Assembly: GCF_900099905.1 (NCBI RefSeq)
Contig: NZ_FNEE01000011.1
Location: 130,551 to 194,550 of the forward strand
From: Mesorhizobium muleiense
GTDB taxonomy: Bacteria; Pseudomonadota; Alphaproteobacteria; Rhizobiales; Rhizobiaceae
Direction: 5' to 3'
Length of the DNA stretch: 64,000 bases
A program made the translations under genes and the position numbers. Each line of letters opens with the position of its first letter. Within the stretch, counting starts at the first letter, position 1. The notes under the pieces were generated by a model, which worked only from the letters and a program-made list of their open reading frames with translations, had not been told where the DNA came from and did no database searches. Shown piece after piece: positions 16,215-27,168 of this stretch.

Positions 16215-18278
16215 ATGGCCAACGTCCTGCGTGACTTCATCAAGCGTGCGCCGGCCAGCCCGGATTTAATGGTTGCGTTGATGCTGCTTCTGGCTGTCGC
16301 GATGATGGTCATGCCTATCCCGGTCGTGGTGGTCGACGCACTGATAGGATTCAATATGGGGTTGGCCATACTGCTGATGATGGTTGCCCTGTATGTCAGT
16401 ACTCCACTTGATTTTTCCTCTTTGCCCGGCGTTATTTTGATTTCCACTGTATTCCGTCTCGCGCTGACGGTCGCAACGACGCGACTGATCCTGGCCGAGG
16501 GGGAGGCCGGCAGCATTATTCATACCTTTGGCGATTTCGTCATCTCAGGCAATATCGTGGTGGGTTTCGTCATATTTCTGGTCGTCACCATGGTGCAATT
16601 CATGGTCCTCGCGAAGGGTGCCGAACGGGTGGCAGAAGTGGCGGCGCGTTTCACGCTGGATGCTCTGCCGGGCAAGCAAATGGCGGTCGACGCAGAGCTA
16701 CGCAACGGCCACATCGATGCCAACGAATCCCGCCGGCGGCGCGCCGAATTGGAGAAGGAAAGCCAACTATATGGCGCGATGGACGGCGCGATGAAATTTG
16801 TGAAGGGCGATTCCATCGCCGGGCTGGTGGTTATCTGCATCAACATGCTGGGTGGAATTTCGATCGGTCTGCTCTCCAAGGGCATGTCCTTCGGCGAGGT
16901 GCTGCATCACTATACTCTGCTGACGATAGGCGATGCATTGATATCGCAGATTCCGGCCCTTCTGCTCTCCATTACTGCGGCGACCATCGTCACCCGTGTG
17001 ACTGGGACGGCGAGGATCAACCTCGGTACCGAAATGGTCAGTCAGCTCACGGCCAGTACTCGAGCCTTGCGGCTGGCGGCCGGCGTCCTGGTCGTGATGG
17101 GGTTCGTTCCTGGGTTTCCCCTCCCCGTCTTTCTGATGCTGGCCGCAGTGTTCGCTGCGGTAAGCATTGTCAAGGCTGATGTGCTGGGCGCCGGCACTGC
17201 CGATGCGAAAGATGGAACTGCAGCGGAGCCTAAGCAAGCCGCGCCTGCGAAGGAATTCCCGATCGCATTTTTTTTAGCGCCAAATCTTATGCAGGCGATC
17301 GATCAAGCCGAATTGCAAAAACATATTGGGCGCGTTTCGCTCCTGGTCACAGCCGATCTGGGCATTATCGTTCCCCGCATCCCTGTCTTGGTTGACGAGC
17401 AGCTGCCTACATCGCAATTCCGGATAGATGTCGAGGGCGTGCCAGTCGAACAGGACGCGATAGATCCAAGCCAGATGACGCTCCGAGCCGATGTAGCGCA
17501 CGTCGACTCGAGCGGTATCCCCCTTAGGCGTGAGCCGAAAACGGACAGACTCCCGGTCGAACATACCCCTGCACAGGCCCTTACGGGCGCCGGCACGGAG
17601 CATTGGGCTCCCGGCGAACTCCTCGCCTTGCGCGTCCATGCAACGTTGACCCGCTACGCACCGCGATTGGTGGGCATCCAAGAGACCCGACATTTCCTGG
17701 GCCGAATGGAGCAGGAATATTCTGATCTTGTGAAAGAGGTGCTGCGCACGACGCCGATTCCTCGGATTGCCGATGTTCTGCGCCGCCTCCTGGAGGAAGG
17801 TATCCCAATCCGCCACACCCGTCTCGTGTTGGAGGCATTGGCCGAATGGAGCGAGCGTGAGCAAAACGTTGCCCTGCTGACGGAATATGTCCGTTCTGGT
17901 TTGAAGCGACAGATCTGCCACCGCTATGCCAACACCGAGGGCATCGTGTCCGCCCTGGTCGTCGAACGCGAGAGCGAGGATGTGATGCGTGGCGCGGTTC
18001 GAGATTCGGATGCAGGCCCCTATCTCGCACTGGAGGATCGGCAAAGCGAAGCGATGCTATCACAGATACGTCAGGTCCTTTCGAACACAGAACCGGGTCA
18101 AACCCGCCCTATTCTGTTGACGTCAATGGATGTCCGACGTTTCGTCCGCGGCTTTCTGACGCGAAACGGGATCGATCTCGCCGTGCTGTCTTATCAAGAC
18201 CTCGCCTCCGACTTTACAATTCGCCCGGCAGGATCCGTCAAACTCCCGCACGGATCGAACAGCGGATTGTTAGAGTAG
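16215..18278 (+). CDS. rhcV: RhcV (SctV), major export apparatus protein
   Basis: This 687-residue FlhA/SctV family protein is of normal length. The N-terminal ~320 residues carry about seven to eight membrane helices and the conserved FHIPEP-type loop region (FTLDALPGKQMAVDAELRNG, GAMDGAMKFVKGDSIAGLVV). The cytoplasmic C-terminal domain, which forms the nonameric export ring, includes RIADVLRRLLEEGIPIRHTR and PILLTSMDVRRFVRGFL. ATG 16215 has AAAGGTG upstream. It receives effectors from the ATPase complex. Confidence 0.96.
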   Translation: MANVLRDFIKRAPASPDLMVALMLLLAVAMMVMPIPVVVVDALIGFNMGLAILLMMVALYVSTPLDFSSLPGVILISTVFRLALTVATTRLILAEGEAGSIIHTFGDFVISGNIVVGFVIFLVVTMVQFMVLAKGAERVAEVAARFTLDALPGKQMAVDAELRNGHIDANESRRRRAELEKESQLYGAMDGAMKFVKGDSIAGLVVICINMLGGISIGLLSKGMSFGEVLHHYTLLTIGDALISQIPALLLSITAATIVTRVTGTARINLGTEMVSQLTASTRALRLAAGVLVVMGFVPGFPLPVFLMLAAVFAAVSIVKADVLGAGTADAKDGTAAEPKQAAPAKEFPIAFFLAPNLMQAIDQAELQKHIGRVSLLVTADLGIIVPRIPVLVDEQLPTSQFRIDVEGVPVEQDAIDPSQMTLRADVAHVDSSGIPLRREPKTDRLPVEHTPAQALTGAGTEHWAPGELLALRVHATLTRYAPRLVGIQETRHFLGRMEQEYSDLVKEVLRTTPIPRIADVLRRLLEEGIPIRHTRLVLEALAEWSEREQNVALLTEYVRSGLKRQICHRYANTEGIVSALVVERESEDVMRGAVRDSDAGPYLALEDRQSEAMLSQIRQVLSNTEPGQTRPILLTSMDVRRFVRGFLTRNGIDLAVLSYQDLASDFTIRPAGSVKLPHGSNSGLLE

Positions 18279-18331
18279 TTCCACCTTTCCTAACTGAACG
18301 CGACCCGCCTCCCTGATAACCGAGAGATAAT

Positions 18332-18865
18332 ATGAAATTTGTTAGAAATACAGTTTCTCCATCGCCTATGTTTCTGCGCCGGAGCTCACTTCTTTTTGCC
18401 GTACTCGCCATTCTGCCTTTGGGCGGTTGCGCCAGCTGGCAAAAGCCCGCTCTTTCCGTGCAGGAGACATCTTCCCCAGAGTTGCTCAGCGCCGATCAAA
18501 TCGATCCGGCTATGCGCGAACGCATTTTGCGCGAAGTTGGTCAGGATGTTCAAGAGCGGGCTTTGCGGGATGAGGTGAAGCAGCACCCGGACAATGTTGA
18601 TGCGGCGATACGGCTTACAAAAGCCTTGGTGGCCCAGAAGCGCCCGCACGAAGCGGTTGAGGTGCTCGACAGCGTCTTGGTTGCAGCCCCAGCAAACGTA
18701 CGTGCATTGAATGCGAAGGGCGTGATCTTGGACATTGAGGGGCGGCATGACGCGGCACAGGCCCTGTATCGGCGAGCTCTCGAAACCGAGCCAGGGAATC
18801 AGATGGTGCAGCATAACTTCAATCTGTCGCTTGCCTTAACGGCAAGTCCGAACAGCCAAGGTTAG
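18332..18865 (+). CDS. TPR lipoprotein of the type III cluster (y4yS equivalent)
   Basis: The product is a 177-residue lipoprotein with signal MFLRRSSLLFAVLAILPLGG and lipobox Cys33. It is followed by two to three tetratricopeptide repeats (HPDNVDAAIRLTKALVAQK, ANVRALNAKGVILDIEGRHD, ALYRRALETEPGNQMVQHNF). It corresponds to y4yS, the last gene of this operon in NGR234. A role as pilotin or periplasmic assembly factor is inference. ATG 18332 has GAGAG 6-10 bases upstream. Confidence 0.82.
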   Translation: MKFVRNTVSPSPMFLRRSSLLFAVLAILPLGGCASWQKPALSVQETSSPELLSADQIDPAMRERILREVGQDVQERALRDEVKQHPDNVDAAIRLTKALVAQKRPHEAVEVLDSVLVAAPANVRALNAKGVILDIEGRHDAAQALYRRALETEPGNQMVQHNFNLSLALTASPNSQG

Positions 18866-19331
18866 CACGATCGCAATAGGTGGGCACAGCGCATGTGCAG
18901 CCTATTCCCCGGCTCGAGACGCGCTCGGCTCCCATCATAGATGGCCTCTGAAGAGAGCCATATCTGCGCAAAGCTGTTGCTCCAGATCTGGCCGGCAGAG
19001 GTCGGCAGGAGAGCCGGATGACATCTCTCGGCCACCCGCAAGGCCATCCGCCTCGCTTCGTTGCCAGAGCGCCTTCGTGGTTGCCACGCGAGATACGCTC
19101 AGGATGGATTTGATTAATTCACGCGCGAATGCCTGCCTCTAACTTGGGGCAGGCGCGACCGCTCCCATAATGCAATACGCTGCCTCTAGGCCGATGGACG
19201 ATGACGGGATACTTCCCCGAGACTTCAATGGTGGGGAGCAGCGCACCCGTCGATCCATTTGCTTTCAGCGTCAACCGCCACTATGTAGCGACACTTCGCC
19301 CGACTGTGTTTCAAGCTGCCCGGAGAAGTTT
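18866..19331. other. Gap between y4yS and the mucR-like gene
   Basis: No gene is recognised; it holds the leader of the mucR-like gene. An in-frame extension of that gene back to 19170 lacks the family sequence and is not used. Confidence 0.45.
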
Positions 19332-19802
19332 ATGACAGAAGAAGCCCACAACACCGACATCCTCATCGAGCTCACTGCCGAGGTTGTATCAGCCTACGTC
19401 TCCAACAACCCCGTCCCGGCGGGGGAGCTTCCTGCCCTGATCGCCCAAGTGCACGGGGCTCTAAAAGGCACGGCCGGACTAATACCGGCAGAAGAGCCTG
19501 TGCCTGTGAAAAAACCTGCTGTCCCGATCAAAAAGTCGATCGAACCGGACTACATCATTAGCCTTGAAGACGGCAAGAAATTCAAATCGCTAAAGCGCCA
19601 TCTGTCGACGCACTATGGTCTGACCCCGGACGAATATCGCGCCAAATGGGGTCTGCCGTCGGATTATCCGATGGTGGCGCCGAATTACGCCGCTACGCGC
19701 TCCGCCTTGGCCAAGACCATCGGACTCGGCCGCAAACCGAAAGAGCCGGAAGCCCCGGTGCCGGCGCCGGCGAAACGGACCCGCAAAAAGGTCGCAGCCT
19801 AA
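19332..19802 (+). CDS. Ros/MucR-family regulator lacking the first zinc cysteine
   Basis: The product has 156 residues; ATG 19332 has GGAGAAG upstream. The C-terminal Ros/MucR domain is clear (GKKFKSLKRHLSTHYGLTPD, YRAKWGLPSDYPMVAPNYA), followed by a basic tail. Ros/MucR proteins bind AT-rich DNA and repress exopolysaccharide, motility and symbiosis genes. In MucR the zinc ligands are Cys, Asp, His, His. Here the Cys position is Ser (IISLEDG), while Asp and both His remain, as reported for some M. loti Ros homologues. It may fold without zinc. The gene is followed by a bidirectional terminator. Confidence 0.92.
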   Translation: MTEEAHNTDILIELTAEVVSAYVSNNPVPAGELPALIAQVHGALKGTAGLIPAEEPVPVKKPAVPIKKSIEPDYIISLEDGKKFKSLKRHLSTHYGLTPDEYRAKWGLPSDYPMVAPNYAATRSALAKTIGLGRKPKEPEAPVPAPAKRTRKKVAA

Positions 19803-19862
19803 ATCCGTATCAACAGTCGTTCGGGACGCGCGGCAGCCGTAGGCCCAATCTGCGCGGAATCA

Positions 19863-19887
19863 AAAGGCGGGGACGAGCCCCGCCTTT
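19863..19887. terminator. Bidirectional terminator between mucR-like gene and cspA
   Basis: AAAGGCGGGG (19863-19872) and CCCCGCCTTT (19878-19887) form a perfect 10-bp GC-rich stem with a 5-base loop, flanked by A and T runs. It lies between the convergent mucR-like and csp genes. Confidence 0.85.
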
Positions 19888-20024
19888 CCCGTCCAAGAGC
19901 CTCATTCCAGAGGAATTCGCGACGGCTCCAGCAATCGCTGCCGCGGCATTACCTGGTTGCATGCTCCGGCCGGGTTTCGAGCCGGTCAATGCGTTCGGAG
20001 TATGCCGCATCCTTGCCGCACGCG

Positions 20025-20237
20025 TTAGCCAGCCTTGCTGAGGCTGCCTGCAGAGGACTTGCCGGTGCGGCGATCCTGTTCGACCTCGTAGTTTATCTTC
20101 TGGCCCTCATTAAGGGTCGACAGGCCCGCTCGTTCAACAGCGGAAATGTGGACAAAGACATCCTGACCGCCGTTGTCGGGCTGAATAAAACCAAAACCCT
20201 TGGTGCTGTTGAACCACTTCACCGTTCCAGTCGCCAT
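20025..20237 (-). CDS. cspA: Cold-shock protein (CspA family)
   Basis: This 70-residue protein has the RNA-binding motifs KGFGFI (RNP1) and VFVHIS (RNP2) and starts MATGTVKWFNSTKG, the usual form in rhizobia. The ATG at 20237 is chosen over an in-frame upstream codon at 20279 because the leader residues are not family-like and AAAGGAAT lies just upstream. It acts as a nucleic-acid chaperone in the cytoplasm. It is convergent with the mucR-like gene, and its size is complete. Confidence 0.95.
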   Translation of the reverse strand: MATGTVKWFNSTKGFGFIQPDNGGQDVFVHISAVERAGLSTLNEGQKINYEVEQDRRTGKSSAGSLSKAG

Positions 20238-20742
20238 ATATCCATTCCTTTGTAACAAGTCGCAACTTAGGCAGGCCATTCACGCCAGCCTGATTTGTAC
20301 ACGAGACTTTAGGCGCAGCAAAATCGGAAAATTGCAAGGCCCACTCGACCGCCTGATCTCCAGCAGCACCTGCCACACATGCGAGGCGCGTGCCAGACGA
20401 GGCGTATGCCAGACGTTTCGTCGTGCGCTGTCGCTCAAACGTCGACAGAAACAATGACCCAACCCTGCAAACTCGGCACATCTTGTGGACGTGCTTGGGT
20501 CGCTGCTCGACCGCAATACCCGCTCCTGACCGATATCGTCGGCCAAAATGACGATGTTTTTGTCATCAGACCGAAAGATCAGGCGCGCAGCGACACTGCA
20601 CACTCAAACCGAGACCCGCGAACCTCGATTAGCTTCGGCCTGCTACGAAGCGCGGTTGCCTGCTTCTGAGGCGGGCCATTGTCGGTTTGAATCAACTGTC
20701 GGGTTCGGAACCCCAGACTGTCGGCAAGTTGACAATGCGCGT
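20238..20742. other. Gap upstream of cspA
   Basis: It holds the csp leader and promoter, which I cannot resolve. No other gene is supported. Confidence 0.4.
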
Positions 20743-21420
20743 TCAGACGGCACAAACCACCCGATCGCTTGTGAGCGAGATGGTTTGGCAGATTGAGCAA
20801 GGGCGGGACTCAGCTATGCCGCCCAGGCTGCTGACAAGGCCAAAGCAGCGTAGGTGCGGAGTGAAATCCAAGGTCCACATGGGTCGTCGCGCGTCCCGTG
20901 CGCCTGGGAAGGCGCCGGCCCGGCCAAGCTTTTCCCAGATCGTCCGGATGACGCAAGCTTCGCTGAGCGTCAATGAACGTTCGGGCGATGACCAGGCGTC
21001 GTGCGTTGCAATCTGGACGGTCCAGGATATCCCAGCCCGCTTGGCTGGCCACACTTGAAGCTCCAGCATACCGGCTGGCACAGGCCAATTGGACTCTGCG
21101 CTGCCCTCAATGCGCTGGTGGCACGGTCAATGCTTGTCTATCGATCCGGCCGCCCATGCGTGATGCTGTCGGTCGACGTTCGCAAACCAGACCCTCGGCG
21201 AACCCAGCGAAGGGGCTCGCCGGTACGACGAGGGACCTTACCTCTTTATGCGCGGCATCATTGTCGAGGATGACATGTTGCCTTACACGTCGTCCCCTCG
21301 CGCTCGGGGCTTTGAGGGGCGGATGAAGTCCTGATGGCGGTGGCACTGCTGCATGTTTGCGTAAGACCCATCAGTCACGATCGCGTTGTCCTTCGATGTC
21401 GCGGTGCTGATAGGCGGGCA
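20743..21420 (-). pseudogene. IS630-family transposase remnant
   Basis: Two minus-strand pieces in different frames read like the IS630 DDE domain. One is MQQCHRHQDFIR (about 21310-21350), equal to the usual MQRHRHQEFIRFL. The other is RQHVILDNDAAHKEV (about 21230-21285), equal to the ILDNYATHKHPKV motif with the central catalytic Asp. The frames are broken by at least one indel and no full transposase remains. Residues beyond 21420 and below about 21100 are too degraded to assign, so the limits are approximate. Confidence 0.65.
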
Positions 21421-21855
21421 GATCGGTGTGCGCGGCGCCCGCCAAAGGATCGTCGTCACGCCGGAGGAGGCGAGCGCCGTAGCCGGCGCGCCGGCGAAAG
21501 GCGCTTTCTGTCGGATGCCCGACAATGTCGGATATCGCAAGTATCAAGGTTGGATCAAACCTTGCAAATCGGGGCTTTCTTACTTGGCACGGCGCATGCT
21601 CAGGTATCCGCAAACACCCAATGGATAACGAGCAGACTTCCCATGGCCCCACCAAAATACTGCCGAACGTTCCCCGGACGCATCCAAAGATGAGGCCCGC
21701 GTCAGGCCCGGCAACACGCTGACGGCTCATCTGGCTCGGCGTCGCGTGCCGATCCACTTTCTCCCAATAAGCGTCGGGAGACATAGAGCCTTCAAAATGA
21801 GGAACAAATCACTTTGCCAGGAACCCAGCCCATAATCCCACTCTCCCTATCAGAA

Positions 21856-24489
21856 CTACCAAGCAAGCCCCGCACTCACGGGCTTCGCAGGACGTCCGTT
21901 GCGACCGAGTTGGGCGGCGCGAGGACGGCTCCGGTCCCCGTCGCATGGGAGGACGGCAAGGCGACGGATTTCGTGCTCGACAACGGCATGGAGGTGGTCG
22001 TCATTCCCAACCACCGGGCGCCGATCGTCAGCCACATGGTGTGGTACAAGATCGGCAGCGCCGACGAGCCGCCGGGCAAATCCGGCATTGCCCATTTTTT
22101 TCGAGCATCTGATGTTCAAGGCGACGACCAACCATGCGGCCGGCGAATTCGACCGCGCAGTGTTCGAGATCGGCGGCTCGCAAAATGCCTTCACCTCCTC
22201 CGACTACACCGCCTTCTATCAGACAGTGGCGCCGTCGGCGCTCGAGCTGATGATGAGCTTCGAGGCCGACCGAATGCGAAACCTCATCCTCACCGACGAT
22301 GTCGTCAAGACCGAGCGCGACGTGGTCATCGAGGAGCGCCGCTCAAGCACCGACACCAACCCGCAGGACGTGCTCCATGAGGAGATCGACGCGACGCTGT
22401 GGCAGAACCAGCCCTATCGCATCCCGATCATCGGCTGGATGCAGGAGATCGAGCAGCTGAACCGCGTCGACGCCACCGCCTTCTATGAAAAATACTACTG
22501 GCCCAACAACTCCGTGCTGATCGTGGCCGGCGATGTCGAGCCGGAGACGGTGAAGGTGCTGGCCGAGAAGACCTATGGCAAGGTGGCGCGCGGGCCCGAC
22601 CTGCCGCCGCGCATCCGGCCGGTTGAGCCCGAGCAGAACACCAGGCGCACCGTCACGCTCTCCGACGCCCGCGTCAGCGTGCCCAGTTTTTCGACGCAGT
22701 GGGTGGTGCCGTCTTACCATACCGCCAAGCCGGGCGAGGCCGAAGCGCTCGACCTGCTGTCCGAAATCCTCGGCGGCGGTAACCGCAGCCGGCTCTACCA
22801 GGCGCTCGCTGTCCAGCAAGGTATCGCTTCCAGCGCCTGCGCCTATTTCCAGGGCACCATGCTCGACGACACCAGGTTCGCCATCTATGGCGCGCCGCGC
22901 GGCGATGCCAAGCTGGCCGATCTCGAAGCGGCGGCCGCTGCCGAAGTCGCTCGCATTGCCAAGGATGGTGTCAGCAGCGAGGAACTGGGCAAGGCCAAGG
23001 AGCGCTTTGTGCGCGATATGATCTTTGCCGAAGACGACCAGGACGACCTCGCCTGCATATACGGCTCGACGCTGGCCACCGGCGGCACCGTGAAAGATGT
23101 CGAGGAACGGCCGTCTCGCATCCGCAGGGTTACCGCCGCGCAAATCAAAGCAGTTGCCGCCCGCTATCTCGCGTTCGACCGTTCGACCACGGGCTATCTC
23201 TTGCCCAAGACGGAGAATGAAGAGATGACGCTCGGCGCTCAGCCCCATGCTGCGATGAACATCCAGGAGGTGAAGTCCGAAAAGGGCATGATCGCCTGGC
23301 TGGTGGAGGACCACACAGTGGAAATCGTCAACATCGGCTTTGCCTTCAACGGCGGCATCACGCAGGACCCGGTCGGGAAGGAGGGGATGGCCAATCTGAT
23401 GGCCGGCCTGTTCATCGAAGGCGCCGGTAATTACGACAGCGATGCCTTCCAGATGAAGCTCGACGATGCCGGCGCCGAGATGGGTTTGGAGGCGCAAAGA
23501 CACTACATCTGCGGATCGGTGTGCATGCTTCCCAAACAGCAGGACGCCGCGTTCGGCCTGCTTCGGCTCGCACTCAACGCGCCGCGCTTCGACCAGGGGC
23601 CGATCGATCGCGTCCGCGCCGAGATTGTCTCCGACATCGTCGGCAGCGAGCGCGACCCTGACGCAATCGCTCAGCGCAAATGGCTGCGCGCGATCTATGG
23701 CACGCATCCTTTTTCGAGGCCGGGAGAAGGCACAAAAGAGAGCCTGGCCGGCATCACGCCGTCCGACCTCCTCGCCTTCCACAAGGCGATTTTCGCTCGC
23801 GACGGGCTCCATATTGCCGTGGTCGGTGACATTGATGCAAACACGCTGAGGGAAAGGCTCGACCAGCTGTTTGGTGACTTGCCTGAGCAACAAACCCTCG
23901 CCCCCGTCGCCGATGTCGTACCGAAGCTCGGCCAACTGGTGGAGGAGAACTGCGACCTGCCGCAGACTTCGCTGCGATTGGCCTGGCCTGGCGTGAAGCG
24001 TAGCGCGCCGGATCACTTCGCCACCGTGCTGATGAATGACATCCTCGGCGGCTCGGGCATGACTTCCCGCCTTTTCGAGGAGGTGCGCGAAAAACGCGGC
24101 CTTGCCTATCACGTCAGCTCTGAACTGACCCTTGACAAGCTTCTGGTTACGACAGAGACACGCTCGGACTGCGCCGCCCAAACGCTGAGCATCGTGCGAG
24201 ATGTGGTAAAGCAGATGGCGCAGCAAGGACCGACCGGGGCCGAGCTCAAGGCGGCGAAGAAGCACCTGATCGGCACCTATGCCATTGACCGTCTGGGCTC
24301 GACCAGCTCGATTGCAGACCGGCTCCTGGATTTGCAGATTCACAAGGCCGACGTCGACTACAACCAGCGTCGCGCCCGCAGCATCGGTCGGGTGACGCTC
24401 AAACAGGTCAAGGCGGCGGCCAAGAAGCTGCTTTCGGCCGAGCCCGCCATTTTGGTGGTCGGCCGCCGCTGGGCGGCAAGGATGAGTAA
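21856..24489 (+). pseudogene. M16 zinc protease (pitrilysin/insulinase family), frameshifted copy A
   Basis: A two-domain M16 peptidase is readable for about 870 residues. The active-site motif GIAHF-x-EHLMFKAT is split by a frameshift in a run of seven T (22096-22102): six T would restore HFFEH in one frame. The main part, from 22096 on, is one long frame ending in AKKLLSAEPAILVVG; a second shift near 24465 separates it from the natural end RPPLGGKDE. No signal peptide precedes PVAWEDGKATDFVLDNGMEV, so the 5' end is also truncated. These proteins are normally periplasmic. A more decayed copy lies at 41743-42952, and in both cases gabD follows. Confidence 0.85.
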
Positions 24490-24914
24490 AGAAACTCATC
24501 TCGCCTTCCTTCTTCCTTGGGGCTTCTCGTGGGAAGAGCGAATATGGAGGCCGGTGGGCCAAGCAGATCATGCAGACCCGCGGAGTCGTTTCGCGGGCCT
24601 TGCGCGGCATTGGCGGTCCAGGCGGGCCTCTCGCCGAAACGGCGCTCCTCAGCATGTATGCCGCCTTTTGCAGAATACACTCGCACGCCACCAGCAGGCA
24701 GCGGGTGGATGAAGCAAACATCCGGCTGCTCAATCCATCAACTGATGAACCGCGGGCACTCAAACTAACGGAACTGTTGTCGTATGTTTGGTCTACCAGC
24801 TGCTTTGCCGAGGCCCTAGGACGAACCCGCTGGTGCAGAATACACACCGACGGCCTGTCGACCTGGATGTTCGCTGCGTTGAGGAGGAATCCGGTATTGC
24901 CCCTGTGCCTGCCG
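24490..24914. other. Gap between M16 remnant and gabD
   Basis: No gene is seen. From about 24780 the DNA resembles the sequence before the second gabD copy (46436 on), so it belongs to the duplicated unit. Confidence 0.5.
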
Positions 24915-26372
24915 ATGATCCGCCGTCTGAAATCCCCGCACCTGTTTGGAGCCATCGACCGCCTGCCGGCACTCGGCAGACCGGTTGGCAATAAGACGTT
25001 CGAGGTCGTCAATCCGTCGACCGGCGAAGTTTTGGCAGAGCTTCCCGATATGGGCGTGGAGGAGACACGTGCTGCGGTAGACAAGGCCTATGTTGCGCAG
25101 TCGGGATGGGCCGCGTTGACTGCCCGAGAGCGTAGCGACGTTCTTTGGCGATGGCATCAGCTGATCATCGACCATGCAGGCGATCTCGCCGCGATTCTGA
25201 CTGCGGAAATGGGCAAGCCGCTTGCCGAAGCCATGTCAGAGGTATCGCATGCGGCGGCGTATCTGCAATGGTATGCCGAGGAGGCCAATCGCGTCTATGG
25301 CGAGACGATCTCGGCACCCTCGACAGACCGCCGAATGCTAGTGATCAAGCAGCCCATCGGCGTTGTTGGCACGATCACGCCATGGAATTTCCCGGCCTCC
25401 ATGGTGGCGCGCAAAATCTCGCCGGCCTTGGCTGCGGGCTGCACGATCGTGCTCAAGCCCGCTGAACAGACGCCGCTCGTGGCTGGCGCAATGTTCGCCC
25501 TTGCCCATCAGGCCGGCTTTCCCGATGGCGTGGTCAACCTGATCTATGCGTCCGAAGGTGATCGCGTCGGCCGTGAACTCTGCACCAATTCCAAGATCCG
25601 CAAGATCAGCTTCACCGGTTCGACCGAGGTCGGGCGGCTGCTGATGCGTCAGTGCTCTGACCAGATCAAGAAGGTTAGCCTTGAGCTCGGCGGCAACGCA
25701 CCTTTCATCATCTTCGATGATGCCGACATCGACGCTGCTGTTGACGGTGCGATCCAGGCGAAGTTTCGCAATGCCGGCCAGACCTGCGTTTCGGCGAACC
25801 GTATTTACGTCCAATCGAGCGTTCACGATGAGTTCGTCAAGAAATTCGTGGAGAAAGTCCGGCACTTGTCGGTTGGCGACGGATTCGATGCCGGAGTGGA
25901 CATCGGACCGCTCATCGACAGGCATGCTCTGGCCAAGATAGAGTCTCACATCGCAGATGCCATTGCGAAAGGCGGCACAATACGATGCGGGGGCCAACGT
26001 ATCGGCAAGAATGGCACGTTTTTCAAACCCACGGTCCTCACCGAGATTTCCAGCGTCATGGCAGTCGCGCAAGAGGAGACATTCGGGCCGCTGGCGCCGA
26101 TCATTCGCTTCAACGATGCGGATCAGGTCGTGCGCGAGGCCAATGACACGATTTACGGCCTCGCCGCATACTTCTATGCCTCCAACATGAAGCGGGTCTG
26201 GCGTGTGGCAGAGGCTCTGGAATATGGCATGGTTGGCATAAACACGGGACGCATGTCCTCGGAGGCGGCACCGTTTGGCGGCATGAAGCAATCCGGCATC
26301 GGGCGGGAGGGTTCCCGCCATGGCCTCGAGGACTATCTGGAAATGAAATATCTCTGCATGGGCGGGATTTGA
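24915..26372 (+). CDS. gabD: Succinate-semialdehyde dehydrogenase (GabD type)
   Basis: The product has 485 residues from ATG 24915, the normal GabD length. The frame stays open to 24570, but those residues are not family-like. NAD(P) aldehyde-dehydrogenase signatures are intact: GTITPWNFPASMVARKISPA, SFTGSTEVGRLLM, the catalytic Glu in LELGGNAPF and the catalytic Cys in FRNAGQTCVSANRIY. It oxidises succinate semialdehyde to succinate in 4-aminobutyrate breakdown, a route relevant to bacteroids. It follows the broken M16 gene; a decayed second copy lies at 46545-47999. Relatives such as glutarate semialdehyde dehydrogenase cannot be excluded. Confidence 0.92.
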   Translation: MIRRLKSPHLFGAIDRLPALGRPVGNKTFEVVNPSTGEVLAELPDMGVEETRAAVDKAYVAQSGWAALTARERSDVLWRWHQLIIDHAGDLAAILTAEMGKPLAEAMSEVSHAAAYLQWYAEEANRVYGETISAPSTDRRMLVIKQPIGVVGTITPWNFPASMVARKISPALAAGCTIVLKPAEQTPLVAGAMFALAHQAGFPDGVVNLIYASEGDRVGRELCTNSKIRKISFTGSTEVGRLLMRQCSDQIKKVSLELGGNAPFIIFDDADIDAAVDGAIQAKFRNAGQTCVSANRIYVQSSVHDEFVKKFVEKVRHLSVGDGFDAGVDIGPLIDRHALAKIESHIADAIAKGGTIRCGGQRIGKNGTFFKPTVLTEISSVMAVAQEETFGPLAPIIRFNDADQVVREANDTIYGLAAYFYASNMKRVWRVAEALEYGMVGINTGRMSSEAAPFGGMKQSGIGREGSRHGLEDYLEMKYLCMGGI

Positions 26373-26400
26373 AACCTGCTGCACTGTCTCTCCGCCCACC

Positions 26401-26420
26401 GGCCGCCCACCGGGGGCGGC
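26401..26420 (+). terminator. GC-rich hairpin after gabD
   Basis: GGCCGCCC and GGGGCGGC pair around a short loop, 28 bases after the gabD stop. There is no T-run, so the terminator call is moderate. Confidence 0.45.
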
Positions 26421-27165
26421 CTGCGGTCAATGCCGCCACCTAATTTGAAGTTCCTAACGCCGTTGACCTGAAACACGGATGCCCGGCAGGAGACTGAGCT
26501 CGCTGCCGGGCCGGACATGCCTTGGGAGGGCATAAGTCAGCGCTCCTAGGGCCGATGGGGCCACTCAGTTCGTGCGCCTTTTGCCGATTGCGTTGCATGT
26601 GCCGTGCCAAGCCAAAAAGCATTGATAAACCGCCGATGGATCAGCTTTTGCCCTGTTGCGCACTCTACATTGTGGGATATGCGACAATGCCCAAGCGGTT
26701 GGATCGTCGTGTTGCAGACCCCCAGACGGGTCATGATTGCTATTCTTAGGACAGTGCGCAGCAAGCGCTACCCGCTGTACTACAGGCACACCATTTCCAT
26801 AATCAAGCGGTGAGTGCGATGTCTGACCGAGCTGTCGGTCCAGGGGACAGTGTGAGGTCTCAAATCCCTCCATATTGTTGCACCCGCCGGTCCAACAGGA
26901 CTGCAGGTCCGGACTCAAAGGATCTTGGCTGCTATGGCGACATTGCGGTGCACGCCGCTTTCCGACCACTGATGTGGGTTCAGGTCGAGGCCGGCCCTAA
27001 TGAACCACCGCCTTGGCAACTTCACCGATGTCATTGTGGCGTCGGCCGACGCCTGACCAGAGCGTACCCGCAAGGCGCCATGCAGATCTGTCGGCGGGCG
27101 AACTGTTGGTGACGGGTCAGCTGCGAGCGAACGTTCATCCACTGACGCACAGCGCGGACTGTCGC
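26421..27165. other. Non-coding or unrecognised stretch
   Basis: Open frames on both strands look like shadows. I find no family, repeat or RNA gene that I can support. Confidence 0.4.
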
Positions 27166-27168
27166 ATT

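Noticed and set aside
22343..25084. A 913-codon open frame on the minus strand
   Set aside because: It runs opposite the M16 protease sequence, whose plus-strand translation matches a known family; the antisense product is a GC-bias shadow.
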